This document shows, in pieces, positions 23,791 to 36,889 of a DNA stretch of 64,000 nucleotides (position 1 is its first letter; the number at the start of each line of letters is the position of its first letter). The notes beneath the pieces are model-generated. The model did no database searches, was not told where the DNA came from, and saw nothing but the letters and a program-made list of their open reading frames with translations. The stretch spans positions 1,956,001-2,020,000 of the forward strand of contig JAYKKI010000134.1 of assembly GCA_039881145.1 (NCBI GenBank), in the 5' to 3' direction. This DNA comes from Druceiella hillmani (Eukaryota > Arthropoda > Insecta > Lepidoptera > Hepialidae). Position numbers and translations under genes: made by a program.

Positions 23791-26022
23791 ATGAAATAAG
23801 AAAATGAAATTGTTTCTATCCCAATTTTTATATTTTTAAACATCTTGGTGATCTTATTTTCAATGATCTTACGTTTTCATTGCTCTATTGTAATATGTTT
23901 TATTAATCCTAATACTAAATAAATGATGAAACATCAAATGTACCAACTAAAACTAAATAAATTAGCCTAATAAACTAATCGAAGTTCACTAATCAATTTT
24001 ATTTACCTGTAGGTACACTTGAAATGTAGTATTTAAATTTGTATGCCATATATTTCTGTTACAGAATAATAATGAGAAAGCCATGGAGTTTTAATGTATT
24101 TTTAATATGCGTAGTACGACTGCAGTACAATTCATAAACAACTGCTAGCCGTAGTTCTTTACGATAAGAAAGGGTTTGTGAGGCGATAATAGTTTCACAT
24201 TTTCTCCTAACTGTTAGAACTGGCCCATTCTAGGACAGATACCAGAAAGATTATTTACGTAGTAATAAAACCTGATATAATGTTAATCAACACGGGTATC
24301 ATATCCATCATTTCATTTCCTTTCACTATGGGTTAAAAGACGAGAAATATAAACACATCCCTATGATATAGATAATATACCCATTTAGCGTTTCACATCG
24401 ACTCTGAACCGCAACACCTAGTAAACCACAGCAACAAAAAGATTAAAATAACTTATCTCGATGTAAAATTGAAATTACAAATGTTATACCTTGAAAATAG
24501 ATTCACGTTTTGAATAGGATTTGAAACCACCATTTTTGAGATTATATTTTAATTATAGGTTGAAAATTTAAAAATAGTAAAAATACGGAATATAATTATT
24601 CAGAAAAATATACTTCATATTTTAACATTTATTTGATCAAATAAAATTTGTGCCAAGGTCCCTTTCATAATTTCATATATATTTCAAAACAATTTAATCC
24701 AGAGAGTGAAGTTTAAGGTTATTGCCAAAAATTAATAATTCTTTGAACCCTTTGTTGGACTCCCGTATTAATTCTGTTTTAATTGTTTCGACATTTAGTT
24801 TTTTTTGTTTTTCAACCGCAAGGTGAAATATGAAATCAAAATTATTTGGTTTTAGTTAGATTAAGAGCATATAATGACGATGTAGAATTTATTTTTTTAT
24901 GTATAAGGACAAATGAACGAGTAGTTTTCCACATACTGTATATTTAAAATTATGATTGTAACCCATAATAAACAGTAATTGCTATGTTTACTATGCCCAT
25001 ATGTTATTTCAAAATTCAAAACCTTTATCATGATTAAGATTTTTAGAAATAATATAAGGTTAATATCACCATTATAGTATGTTTTAGGATCATCACCATA
25101 TATAATTGATAAATCGATTTCAAAATTGAACTTGAAAGCTTTTAGAAATACAGTTTTAGCCGAAAAAAAATATTTTATTACGAAATGCATGTTGTTTCAT
25201 GATTTGTGTCTCCACACGACCTCGCTCTCTACAGCATATGGCCTCTCTAAAAATATCATAAAATATTTTTTTTACGTAAATCATTAAATTATAAAATTAT
25301 AAACAAATTGTTGCATAGTATGGTAACGTGTCGATCGGGCTATTACAGCTACAATATTGGGCGTCTCAGTCTCTAGCTAAGTAATTCTAAATATTACGTT
25401 CTGATAAAATTAATTTTTACTGGTAAAAACGTGTCGAAAAATAACACTTAAGAGAGTCAACAAATGGTAACGAAGTAGTGTATATTTAGATTTTTTATTA
25501 ACATGTCGCTGAAATATATTTTGTAATCCCAAAAGTAGCGCATTGTCAAAGTTCTCTTGGTAAATTAAAAGTATGCTTAGAAAGAAAAAATCGACTTAAA
25601 ACGTGATAGAAGTTTTCCATGATGAGCATTGACAAGCCTGTAGGTGCAATAAAAAAATAATAAATCTAGCTGATATTAAAAGAAATAATATGCTGAAAAC
25701 TTTAATACTTCTGCCGGATAATTAAGAACTTTATGTGATGATTATGATATGAAAATATTTATAACGTCTTGTCAAACATTGCTGACTATTTAATTACTTG
25801 TAACAATTTTGTGAACAGTATTTAAATTTTTAAACTCGTTGAAGAATAAACAGCTAATGGAGAAATTCTGACGAGATTTTTAGGAGGCTATACACGAGAC
25901 TTTCAAGAAAAACTATTGCAAGTGGAAAAAGCATTTACATGAAAATAGAAGTGGTCGTTTGCAATTTTAATAATAGATTTAATATCATAGTAATAAATGT
26001 GCAAGTTTTAAATATTTCTATC

Positions 26023-26181
26023 TACGAAGAATTCAATGCGCGGCGTATGAAAGTTGGTGCACGCAGCCTCACTGATGTAATAAAAGAGGTAAAAAGGAGT
26101 CTGTTGAATACCAAAGAGGTTGCTAATGAGGCTATAATAAAGGCAGCAGTGCGTCTTTCGGGTGCCAGTAATTCAGACTAA
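26023..26181 (+). CDS. Weak coding-like stretch, unknown
   Basis: Part of a frame open from 25,939. From 26,023 base composition becomes more even and the peptide looks like a charged alpha-helical protein end ('YEEFNARRMKVGARSLTD', then 'EVKRSLLNTKEV', ending 'RLSGASNSD' at a stop at 26,179-26,181). No splice acceptor with a good pyrimidine tract was found. I do not recognise a family. It could be the end of an exon, a decayed transposon ORF or chance. Confidence 0.25.
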   Translation, partial: YEEFNARRMKVGARSLTDVIKEVKRSLLNTKEVANEAIIKAAVRLSGASNSD

Positions 26182-26652
26182 AATGAGAATTTGTTCTTTT
26201 TTCTCTTGAAGACATCATTTGTCATACAATTTTTAAACACTTTTTTTTCAAAATAGTACTTTTTATAATCGGTATACAAAATGAATAATTTAATTTAATA
26301 CGTATTACCTTCGTATGTAACACATATACTTCTTTCAATATTTTGTAGATAATTGCGTAGGGGTTTTGCAAAATATTTGAAAGATTTTTCGCAGCAAATT
26401 TGCATTGAGAAATGCATTTTCTCCTAAAATCGCTGTTATTTACAATTAAAATTCAATATTAATAACACTCCCTACGTACATTTCTAGTATGTACTACACA
26501 GATGATGACATCTTATTGCGTCTTGCTTCAGGCCAAACCGTATATCTTATATGTTGCGCACCAATCAGAGCTTGAAATGTAAAATTTCTTCTGCAAATAA
26601 TTGTCTCTGATTTAACTTGTGAATGAAAAAGAAATTATTTAACATTCGTAAT

Positions 26653-26835
<183 letters not shown>

Positions 26836-27118
26836 CATTAATGATTGCAATGCACTACGCGTCACGCCCCGTGACACGGACAAACGAGTTATAAATTATT
26901 ATCAAACTTATAAATAATTGATAATGTGGAAAATTTTATCGAAATGTTTCCGAAAATACTTAAGAAAAAAATTTAAATTAATTTTAATAAATTTGTAATT
27001 TTTTCAACATATAATATCATGAATATGAGGGTAATTAAAAAATATTGAATACACTTAACAGAATTTGTTTAATATGAAAATTCATGACGATGTTCCGAAT
27101 ATATGTCTAAATATATAT

Positions 27119-27152
27119 TATAAAATATATATATATATATATATATATATCT
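27119..27152. repeat. (TA)n microsatellite
   Basis: Short pure TA tract. Confidence 0.95.
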
Positions 27153-27524
27153 CGGAGGAAATCGTCAGATATACTGTTTTCTCTCCTAATACTTTAAGAG
27201 GAATTATTGAATATTCAAAATTTGTACTCAAAAAATGGTGGAAAAGAGATGAGATTTACTAAGAGATTTATAGTTTCATTATTATTATTTTAAACACAGT
27301 CACTACTCATAATTTAGACTTTTTAAAGGCTACTTTGACGCTGTCATTAAAATTTTCAGTACTCTTTACTGATGTTGACAACCAGTTATCATACATAGCG
27401 TTGTGCAACTAAAATGCTTTTGTGGATTGAAAACTTCTAACCGCATATATTTGTACATTCAGCTTCATAAATTTAATTTAAATGAGTAATGCAACTGCTG
27501 AATTAGTCAAATGTAATAACTTTA

Positions 27525-27525
<1 letters not shown>

Positions 27526-27576
<51 letters not shown>

Positions 27577-27578
27577 TT
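27526..27578. repeat. (TA)n microsatellite
   Basis: Pure TA tract ending in TGTATATATTTG. Confidence 0.95.
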
Positions 27579-28266
27579 GAGTGCGTGCTTGCAATAAAAT
27601 TGGAAAATAAAATTTATTTAAAAAGTAAATTTTAATAATAATATCAGCTAACGATTTGCAAAAATATATTTGCAGACATAATATTTTATCGTTATTTATA
27701 ATATTTAACATACTATGCCGAATAAGAAAATCTAAGAAAAATGGGTTTATTGAAAAAGAAAAGTATGAAGTTAATTTTTTTATTCAAATAATGGACCGAA
27801 ATATCGCTGTAAGAATATATCGGAAGGAATAATGAATCCCATACGAACAGATGTATTTTTGCTTACGGCACATTTTCATGTGGTTCATTCCTTGCATAAT
27901 GAAAGTAAATATTTTTATATCCCGTTTCTGAAATAATGCCTCCAAATAAAAATCTTAAAATTTCAAACTTGAAAAAATTAAAACTTTATACCTTCAATAC
28001 ATTTATTACGTCAATTTCTCTTTCTCCAAAAAATATAAAATTGGGAACAAACTAAAAACTCTTTTTCAAAACTAAATATCAATATGAAGATCAGCTGACT
28101 TTTCACAGAATTGATATGACGACTTGTCCATGATTTTCATTACAGGTGTAATTCGTCACATTTTTCTAAATGAATACTAAATAATTCTTCCAAATGCATA
28201 TTTTTTCTTTATTTTTATTATTCAAAACAAGTTGATTAGTACCCCTGGAAATATCTTAAGACATAA

Positions 28267-28313
28267 TACACACACACATACACACATATTGTATGTGTGT
28301 GTGTCTGTGTATT
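28267..28313. repeat. (CA)n / (TG)n inverted pair
   Basis: 'cacacacacatacacacata' is followed after a few bases by 'tatgtgtgtgtgtctgtgt', forming an imperfect hairpin of about 20 bp from two opposite dinucleotide tracts. Confidence 0.85.
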
Positions 28314-28589
28314 ATAAATAACGTTCATTTCTGCGACATGTATGCTCGACCTGCGCTAATGGAATCTTTCACAAAGAAATGTTAATCAAGTTAATTTGCC
28401 GCGCGTAATAACAGCTTGTTACGATATGAAAGTCTTGCAAGTATTCTAACCAACACTAATGTTGTTAGAACACTTGCCAGGCATTCCGCTTTATTGTTAT
28501 TTGTTGTTAGTAAAAAGCAATATGTTTTTCGAACTTTGCGTTTTATAAAGTATTGGTCATTTTTGGGGTTCCTAGGTAAACAAGTAACA

Positions 28590-28900
28590 CTAATATTTTT
28601 CGCATGTCCGTCCGTAAATCACAGACGTTTTACTCGCGGACTATCAGTATTGCAAAGCTGAAATGTTTTAGGGATGCATTAATATCGACTACAAAGTTGT
28701 GACATATAACTTTAAAAAGTATTTAGGGTGCCTTCGCTGCATGTAAAGTGGGGGGGGGGGGGGTGGTGGGGTGATTTTTTGCATACCCTATTGTGTGGAA
28801 GTGTGAAGACCGGCTGGGGTCCTAAATTACTCCGTGGGCACCGTATTATAAAGTCGATGTTTGCCCAAAAATTGTGCGACATGGATCGATGAAGAGTGGA
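28590..28900 (+). repeat. Dispersed repeat, copy 3 of the lepidopteran-type family, with a G run
   Basis: 'gcatgtccgtccgtaaatc', 'ctatcagtattgcaaagctg' and 'tagggtgccttcgctgcatg' followed by 'taaagtggggg', where the G run has expanded to about 13, then 'gtgattttttgcataccc'. These phrases in this order match a repeat I remember from Lepidoptera. The frame 28,416-28,661 overlaps it and is not considered a gene. Confidence 0.6.
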
Positions 28901-29642
28901 GTAAGATTCTATTGTCTTATGAGCTAGAATCTCTTTATCGATAACGAAGTAGCAAAGTAATTTTTTAATTTTTTTAAAGCATGAGATTTTTGATAAACAC
29001 CAATAATTTGACATAAAAACCAAAAAAGATAAAGACTAAACTCTTTGATTATATGAATTGATAAATATTACTAGAGGGATAATTGATATGTAAATCAACT
29101 TTCCGGGATTAAATGAATTAACCAGAAGGTAAATAGATGGATCATCCATTGACATTACCAGAAATTAGCAAAGTAATCCAATAAAATGGAGAGTCGATAT
29201 TTAGCGATTGTGGTGGATAGAAATCCGAGCATATCCATCTTGCGACACAAAACGATGAAAATCTGTCCCTGTTACCATTCAGTCCACTCGCATTGGTTCA
29301 CACTCGAATATAACATCAATGAAATGAAACAGATATATTCAAGTTCATAATTTAAAATCAGTAGGTTATATAACAGGGTTTTTAAATACCACAGAAAATA
29401 GAGACGGTCTAATAACTTTTTCAGTCACCACTACTGAAAACCAATATGTTTCTGTTTGTTTTATTATTATATTGGCACTTTTGACGAAAAATTTATCTTT
29501 TCAAGATGCTTACTACAATTTTATTCTAATAACGGTTATTGAAAAATTATGCCTGTGAAAGTGCATTCTACTATGATACTGTGTAAACTTTGAAACTAAT
29601 AAACACTAGTATAAATTATTCCAATCCCTGAATAGTAGTAAC

Positions 29643-29740
29643 CCTTGACCGAAAGGAACATCTAATATGCAAAGCTTTTATAATTTTGCCAGATGCAGGG
29701 TCGATCAAGATTAAATGTATTCCTTGAAATTCGTACGGTT
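29643..29740 (-). CDS. Candidate isolated exon, faintly like an ILEI/FAM3 domain
   Basis: On the minus strand a textbook-looking acceptor, 'tttctccatttttattcag', ends at 29,741. It opens a 98-nt segment reading 'PYEFQGIHLILIDPASGK', then 'IIKALHIRC', then a possible donor AGG|GTTACT at 29,643. 'GIH-(L/V)-hydrophobic-DP-x-(S/T)-GK' resembles the start of the ILEI/PANDER-like fold (FAM3, POMGnT1). The residues after it do not show the expected 'FDT(Y/W)' motif. No neighbouring exons were recognised. It could equally be chance. Confidence 0.25.
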
Positions 29741-31126
29741 CTGAATAAAAATGGAGAAACTTTTCTAGGAAAACTCTACAACATGTACAAAATTTTAACG
29801 AAATTACCAACAAAAGAAAATATCATTGAGATAAATGGATATATTCACAATAATGGTGAGCATTGAGCCCTATCGATGGCGAAGACACTTGAGCTAAATA
29901 AAAATAATATTTAAAATATTGCTGAATAAAACACCATTTATTTTGTACTTAGCTTATTACAATTCTTCGTGGATACGGACATTATCGTTTTAGGTTTTAA
30001 ATAAGAAATAAAAAATGTGACGGGAAAAGCTATAATGGTTGCCAGCTTATTTCTTTTTAAGTTCTCAGAAAGATAAGCGAACTTTGCCAGCTTACTCTTT
30101 TGAAGGAAAATTGGAATAATCGGATAGTTTCTTAACCAAACTTCTTCCAAGAATTCAATTAAATTTTAACTAGCATATCTCCATTTTACAATTTTTTTTC
30201 AGATTATTGTGTTTTTCATCTTGAAGATATATATGACAGTATTTATTTTTACCTCCCTAAAATTTAGGTAAATTCCATCAATTAGAACTTTTATTTATTA
30301 TATTTGATACAATTGATTATGGTTAAGGATATGTGCGTTACTATCATCTCGTTTGTCTTTGCAATAAAATGTCATTAGTCTAATAAAACGTCTTAATTAA
30401 AGAACATTTAACGCCATTGGATACTTTTTATTAAGAACATTTACTGTGAATACTTTTTTACAAAAAAATATTATTTATAGCATAGATAAACGAACAAAGA
30501 ATTAGAGAAAAGACCTTAAAAAAAATTTGAATTTCGTAACTGATTAATTTTGAAATTAGCTTTGGAATCAGCAATAATTTATAATATATATCCATAGAAT
30601 AAACACAATACAGTCATAATAGTTTCTTATTCTATATTATATTTTTAACACTGTTGGTGTCAAATTGAGTATTATAATCAATAAATTCAATATTATAATC
30701 AATTTAAAACGAGTATCAATTAATTTAGAACGAGTTATTTCATCAGAAGTCTATAATAATCGAAGGAATGTAAATTCACCACACCAATGATAAACTAATT
30801 GGAACTGTATTTCCTTCTACACATGTAAAATATTTTTAAAAATCCATAAATGTTTATTATCAAGAGAAGGAAATTAACTCAAATTCTAAATATTTAAGAA
30901 AATTGTTTAACACTTCGTACGAAGTAGCTTGTAGAGTGCGGGAAAAATACAGATAGAAAGTATATATTTATGGGATAACGTATGTATTAAAATTTTTACT
31001 TTTTTTAGCCATTTCTACTTAGCACAATGTTTTTAACATTTTTTTGTTACACACACTTTTTCTTAATAATACGAGATTAATTATGTTTCAATATCCAGCC
31101 TTGTGAGCTATTTAACGGAGACAGTG

Positions 31127-31204
31127 ATGCAGATTTGTCATGGCAAGCGACATACTTATCCATTAGATTAAAATTGTTATCAACATAAAATGACAAATCT
31201 GCAT
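31127..31204. repeat. Perfect 15-bp inverted repeat with a 48-base loop
   Basis: 'atgcagatttgtcat' at 31,127-31,141 pairs with 'atgacaaatctgcat' at 31,190-31,204. It could be the ends of a tiny terminal-inverted-repeat element or a stem-loop. Confidence 0.7.
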
Positions 31205-31768
31205 ACTATAGTCGGTAACTCTACTTATACTTTATCATGGCATTTTAAATTGATTTGTAAATAAGATTAAAGCTACGATAGATACCTAAACGGAAAATGT
31301 TCATAAAAACGTTGTATATTTTGACTATAAGATATCTATATTTTCCAAAGAAATTTGCGGTTGAAAAGGGAACGGTAAGAAGGTAATAATATACCACTAC
31401 AGAAGGAAGTACTATACCATTAAACAAAGCAGGCGTCTAAACTAACGATATAATTAGTCCATCTTAGTTGTTGCTTATTATTGCAGGCAGGGAAGAAGCC
31501 TTGAGAGTGAGGGTTAATAAATTGTAAAGAAATTTTCTGCAGCTTACTGTGAATCAAATATTTATCATTAAGGAAGTAGTCCAAAGCCTGGAAAATTTGG
31601 TAGACAGTTTAGAAAAGGTCAAGAGAATACGGTGGGTGACAAAGTGTTTCCAAATTCAACTTTGACCAACGCTGTTTGTGTAATATGTGATCAGGAATTG
31701 TTTTGCAAGAGAATTGACCTGTTTCTCTTCACTATAAATTTAATAATTTCAGCTGCTTAATCGCAAAC

Positions 31769-31800
31769 CATTATTTCGTCTAATCATTATTTCGTCTAAT
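31769..31800. repeat. Tandem 16-bp repeat, two perfect copies
   Basis: 'cattatttcgtctaat' occurs at 31,769-31,784 and again at 31,785-31,800. Confidence 0.9.
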
Positions 31801-33334
31801 TGGTCATGGTAGCCATCATCCAGATTTTATGAAGCTGTAGTGAATAACAACGCTACGTCACTAAGCTGACCCCATTGGCGATTTTGGTGAACATTTGATT
31901 TCAGAGCATGTTTTGACTTTTCTTAATAACATTACATCAAAAGTATATATACTTAACAATTTTCTATTATATGTGACCTTCATTATTTTGGTCGATCCTC
32001 CTCCATCCAACGTAACTACCAGTTTAGCCAAGGGCGTCAGTGTTTTCCGGCGATGAGTCATGGGCTGTTACCGTAAGAGTCCCTTTGCTGGAATCACAAA
32101 TAAAATACAAGAAGGTAATGAGAGTGGCATAAATACAGAATTTATTATTATGAAGATGACGGCATTTTGTGAGGTAAAGAACATATCATGTACTATGGGG
32201 GCGGCCTAATTTCTATATCATAATACCAAAACTCTGCTTAATAGTTTCCCCAGTATAGAAAAAATAGATAATTGAATAATACAGTGGCAAGGTATGAATT
32301 AGAAATGAATTGCATTTAAAAGCATTCGTCGGGATACATTTTCTTGCGTATGGATTCAACCGCGCGAATGAGCAGTGTGGCTTATTGCACAAGACCTCTA
32401 TTCCCCCTCCCCCACTCTGTCCTTCCTCAGTCACCAAACACCTCCGTTCGCCAAACGACATTAATCGTTGGGGTCGGATGTATATTGGTGTGAATACAGG
32501 TGATCAATCAGTAAACAGGCCGATCTCTCCCTAAATTGCACCGTTTAAACAATTTGCTCGGTTTCTTTTTAATTTTTTTGCAACTACTCTGTTCCTTTGA
32601 ATCGTAGCGTAGAAATAGGAATAGGGTATAACCTATAATTTTTCTCAAATTGTCGGCTTTCTAACACCAAAGGAAATTTTCAAATCCGAAAATCCATGTT
32701 AATTTTTTCGATTTTTGAAGTATATGGTGCTTTCCGTTTAATATTCAGAGTAAAAATATTGTACAACTCAATCTCGATAAAAATCACTATTTAACATAAA
32801 AAAAAAGATAGACGTATGCCGCCGGAGACTTCTTTGCTGACATGTTTATTGCCTACAATTCCTCCATAGTAAGGTCAGTTTAAACGTTATGGTTTTGTCA
32901 AAGTTCTTAACTTATTAATACTATTTCAAAAATTAGCATATAGCCAGCCCATATCAATCTGGAAATTATGGGTATCACATTGCGATAATGGAAGGTCAAA
33001 TGAAATAATCGTTGTTGCGGGAAAACTTAAAATCTAAAAATAATTCTTTACAATTTTAATATGATCAACAGTATTGTGGTCTTAGATTGTATCAACGGTA
33101 TTTTTTTTTAAAAAGGCAATTTTGATGCAATCAATATCTGAGGGAGTTACAAGGAATTTATATTGAGGATAGATAGACGTACTATAAAATATCTACAATA
33201 TGTTTGAATTTTGTTATTAGAATTAAAAAAAAAACAATAAATTAGAAGGGTATTATCAAACCCTTTAAAGACGCAAACTGTACCTATGTCGATGTATTCC
33301 ACGTTAACTTGGAATTATCAATTTTCTTACCCTC

Positions 33335-33377
33335 CATTTTTATAAATAATTTGTAACGGACGTTATTTATAAAAATG
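33335..33377. repeat. Perfect 15-bp hairpin
   Basis: 'catttttataaataa' (33,335-33,349) pairs with 'ttatttataaaaatg' (33,363-33,377) across a 13-base loop. Confidence 0.85.
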
Positions 33378-33616
33378 AGATTTATCACGAAATAATTGAC
33401 ATTAAACATTCGATAAAAGTTATGAAATTGTATACTTTTATTCTAAAAAATTTCAGTAATTAACATCGTTTAAAACTGAATGAAAAATATTTATAACCAA
33501 ATTAATAATGCAGCTTATTCATTATTTTTGAATCTTAGTTTATGAAATCGCAGTAAAAAAATTTCTGATACTTACTTTTTTTACTACCAACCGGCAATGT
33601 GAGCGTGTAGATAACA

Positions 33617-33679
33617 CACACACACACACAAACACACACACATATATATGTATATATATATATATACATACATAAATAG

Positions 33680-33727
<48 letters not shown>

Positions 33728-33738
33728 ATATTTACATG
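33617..33738. repeat. Compound (CA)n(TA)n microsatellite
   Basis: A CA tract followed by interrupted TA tracts with ACATACATA and TAGATATA motifs. Confidence 0.95.
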
Positions 33739-33796
33739 TATTGATTGCATAACCCAATACAAAAGTAATACGAAGTTATTTCCAATTACGATTACT

Positions 33797-33982
33797 TTAA
33801 GTCACGTTTTTGCCGAACGACTGTAGCAAATTTAATAACAGTGTCGAAAGCTGGCAGTCCCCGGAGCAATTTGTTACGGGACATCGTATTTCGATTTCCA
33901 TGACAGGATTAATTCCTTGCTGGTCTCTGTATAATTTGTGATTGGTCGTCATTATTCCGAGATGACGATTCGAACAAACCAA
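33797..33982 (-). CDS. Weak coding-like stretch, unknown
   Basis: A minus-strand frame with balanced composition inside AT-rich DNA. It contains 'MTTNHKLYRDQQGINPV', 'EIEIRCPVTNCSGDCQL' and 'LLNLLQSFGKN', followed by a possible donor GTGACT just before the stop. It could be a first coding exon or part of a decayed element. No family recognised. Confidence 0.22.
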   Translation of the reverse strand: MVCSNRHLGIMTTNHKLYRDQQGINPVMEIEIRCPVTNCSGDCQLSTLLLNLLQSFGKNVT

Positions 33983-35699
33983 ATTTATTCTCGAATTGTC
34001 GATATTTCGAAGTGAATTTGCGAATTAGGCTCACAATATTTTTATGTAAATGTTTTATGTGAGTGTGCCCGTATTATCACCTTTTAAGATAAGCTGCTTG
34101 GAGACTGGTATATCTCCGCGAATTTTGTAAATTTTTTTTGTATTTCTGTGTTTATTAAATATTATGGATTTCCACATTTATTAAATATGAATTTTCATAA
34201 CATCCCTTTGGATCTTTTTTCATGGATAATGAATATTAATTTATTGTTGGGAAATACAATTTTCAAAAAATATTTCCATATATATTATATAAAAAAGGAA
34301 AAATGCACTGAAAATATAAATGTACACGGACTAACACTAGAATTATATTGAGAGATTCCTACTGTATATTCCTTTTTTTATCAGTATTTTCAGAGATTAA
34401 TGAAATAAAATTCGAAAAGTGTTAAATCGTCTGAAAGTCTTCTTATGTTTTGATATTAGTTGCAACGTTATCAGATTTTAATGCTACTGCTCCAAGTTGC
34501 AAATAGTAGTTAGTCCTTCTTCTGATATCTAATCTCATCACGGCGATTTACCAGATCCGGTTGCATAGAAAGTATGCTAAAGTAGCTAGTCTTCTGTATA
34601 GACTTCCACAGTCGAATTATACTTCAATCATATTAAAGATACAATCATACTACGCATTTAGTAAGTATGTGATAGCTTTATGTACATTTTAATTTAGTTC
34701 GGTTCTCTTATAGCGAAAAGTATTTCAAAGCTTATTATTGAAATGTGATCATTATATATTATGGATGACTTTACCGTTAGAATTTAATAAATATTGTGTG
34801 TAATGGAAATTTTGCATCAAATTTTAATATATTTTTTTCTTTTTGTTTAAAAGCAGAAAAAGTTGCTTCTATTTTTAAGTTCACAAACTTTGATAAACTT
34901 ATCATTTGATTTTATTAATGTAGTAACATTATTATGAGCAATGGAAATGAAAGTATTAAATTGGTATTATTTGAAATAAAAATTTATCAATATCAGTCAA
35001 AAAGCTAAGAAAATATTAAGACCAAACTGTTATGATTTTCAAATTTAATTTAATTCATTTACTGAGAAAAATGTGACATATTCGATTAATCGGTTCATAA
35101 AAAGTTAAGCTTTGTCCGTTTTTAATTTACATATTTAACTCAATCGCTAATTTAATGAAATGTAAATTTTTAAGTCAGTTCTGCCCGGGGTTCCGGGGTA
35201 TAATTAGAAAACTGAAATTTTACCATTTCTGCTGAAAGAAAGCAACTTAGGTCACGATTTTAGAAAAACTCCCTTTCCATAATTCACCTAAAAATCTTGG
35301 TCTCGCAAATCTACACATATAATAAAATTATAACAGTGTATATCCTGTGATGTGTATGTTCTGTGATAATAGAAGCGGGAATACCGTGTGAAAGGTATCC
35401 ATTTATGTTTATATTTTTACTGTGGAACCTACGTCTTGAGATGCCGGAGAAGAGACGTATATGCATATTTAGGTATCCTAAATATGAATTTATTTATTAT
35501 TGTTTCGTTTTTTAAAAACTTAGAAGATGATATTTTTTCCTGAACTGAATAATAATACATCAGTCTGTACACAATAAAGCACAAATCAACTGATATTAAA
35601 TGTTATTTACCATTAATTAATTAATTAAACTATTCATACTCAATTTTATTTCAATATTAATGCATAGAAAAAAGTGACATTACTATTTGTTTGTCATTA

Positions 35700-35960
35700 A
35701 GTATGTATGGCGTGAACGAGGAATCCAGGAGTACCGTTTCGGTCAGGGCTAACGATACGGGTACTCTTAGGAGAGGAGTTCAGATTCATATGCCACTGAT
35801 GTCGTGGTCAGTCCGAGGAGTTTAAATACATATTCAAATGCGCAATATTATTACGAGTGACAAGACGAACAGAGAGGCATATGCGATGTCTTAAGGACTT
35901 ATTGCTTCTAATCGTAATTATGTTAAAATTAATGACAAAAATATTGCAATAAGTTCTAAT
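35700..35960 (+). pseudogene. Truncated, broken copy of the 3,958-4,619 exon
   Basis: DNA similarity to A 4,310-4,575 is clear: 'tatggcgtgaacgaggaatcc', 'aggagaggagttcagattca', 'aatattattacg', 'gacaagacgaacagagaggc'. It starts where the A exon is already halfway through, so the membrane segment and first half of the tail are missing. Deletions of 13 or more bases after 'atgccac' shift the frame, an early stop follows ('gtttaaata'), and 'atgtcttaagg' replaces the A codons 'atgtctcaggg'. It is the dead paralogue of the exon in unit B. Confidence 0.85.
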
Positions 35961-36747
35961 TTTTTTTTATTTCTTTAAAAAGGTGGCGCGTTTTTGAATT
36001 GCTTATATAATCTGTGTACATAATATTAAAACAGTTTTAATAGAACTTAATACTCTTGTTGACAAACAGACATACATTTTGCTTATTCTTTAAAAACATC
36101 GGCTGTTGAGGTGTGTGTTATTTTATGCGAGATAAATTATATGTTTATGTTCAAGAAGAGATTAGATTCAATTACCGTGTAATTGCTATTTCGAATTTCA
36201 CACTCACCACACGTACAAGTTACAAATATTTCGAATTATAATAAAATCATAGACATATAAAATACTCTTATGTACGATCACGTATCAGCCAAAAATTTTT
36301 GCTCTTAAAAAAACATAAGCTTTCAGTTTGCTTACATAATCTGCTTCTGGAAATGTTTGCAAGACTACGTAAATAAAACGTCAAGATATTAAAAAGGTGA
36401 CCTTTAATTAAATTTACGTTTCGTTACTATTTATACCTATAATGTACATATTATATCGTTTGGCTGGTTTATAAATGGATTAAAATCGAATTCCTGTATA
36501 GATAATTAAATGTGTATGATATAGTCTACTAATATACTTAAGAGTTTATGTACGGTTATATAGCAGATTTACACCATTTAACAAAAGTATGTCGTAAGAA
36601 ATTGCTCGTAATAGGTTTACGGATGCCTCGTATATTGTTTTAATATATTAGACAAAAAGTTGGGTCCTTAAGTGGGCTCGGTTTTAAACTTGATTTTGAA
36701 AAGTTATTGGCGTTTGACTTCCCTGTTTTAACCCTATTGTCTTGTCG

Positions 36748-36764
36748 AATATATACATACATAC

Positions 36765-36819
<55 letters not shown>

Positions 36820-36843
36820 TATATATATAATATATATCTAAAT

Positions 36844-36888
<45 letters not shown>
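36748..36888. repeat. (TA)n microsatellite
   Basis: Long TA tract with TAAGTA and TCTAAATAGATA interruptions, at the same place in the unit as the shorter tract at 6.9 kb. Confidence 0.95.

Positions 36889-36889
<1 letters not shown>

Noticed and set aside
28416..28661. 81-codon plus-strand frame
   Set aside because: Its 3' third lies inside a dispersed repeat, and the peptide resembles no known family.
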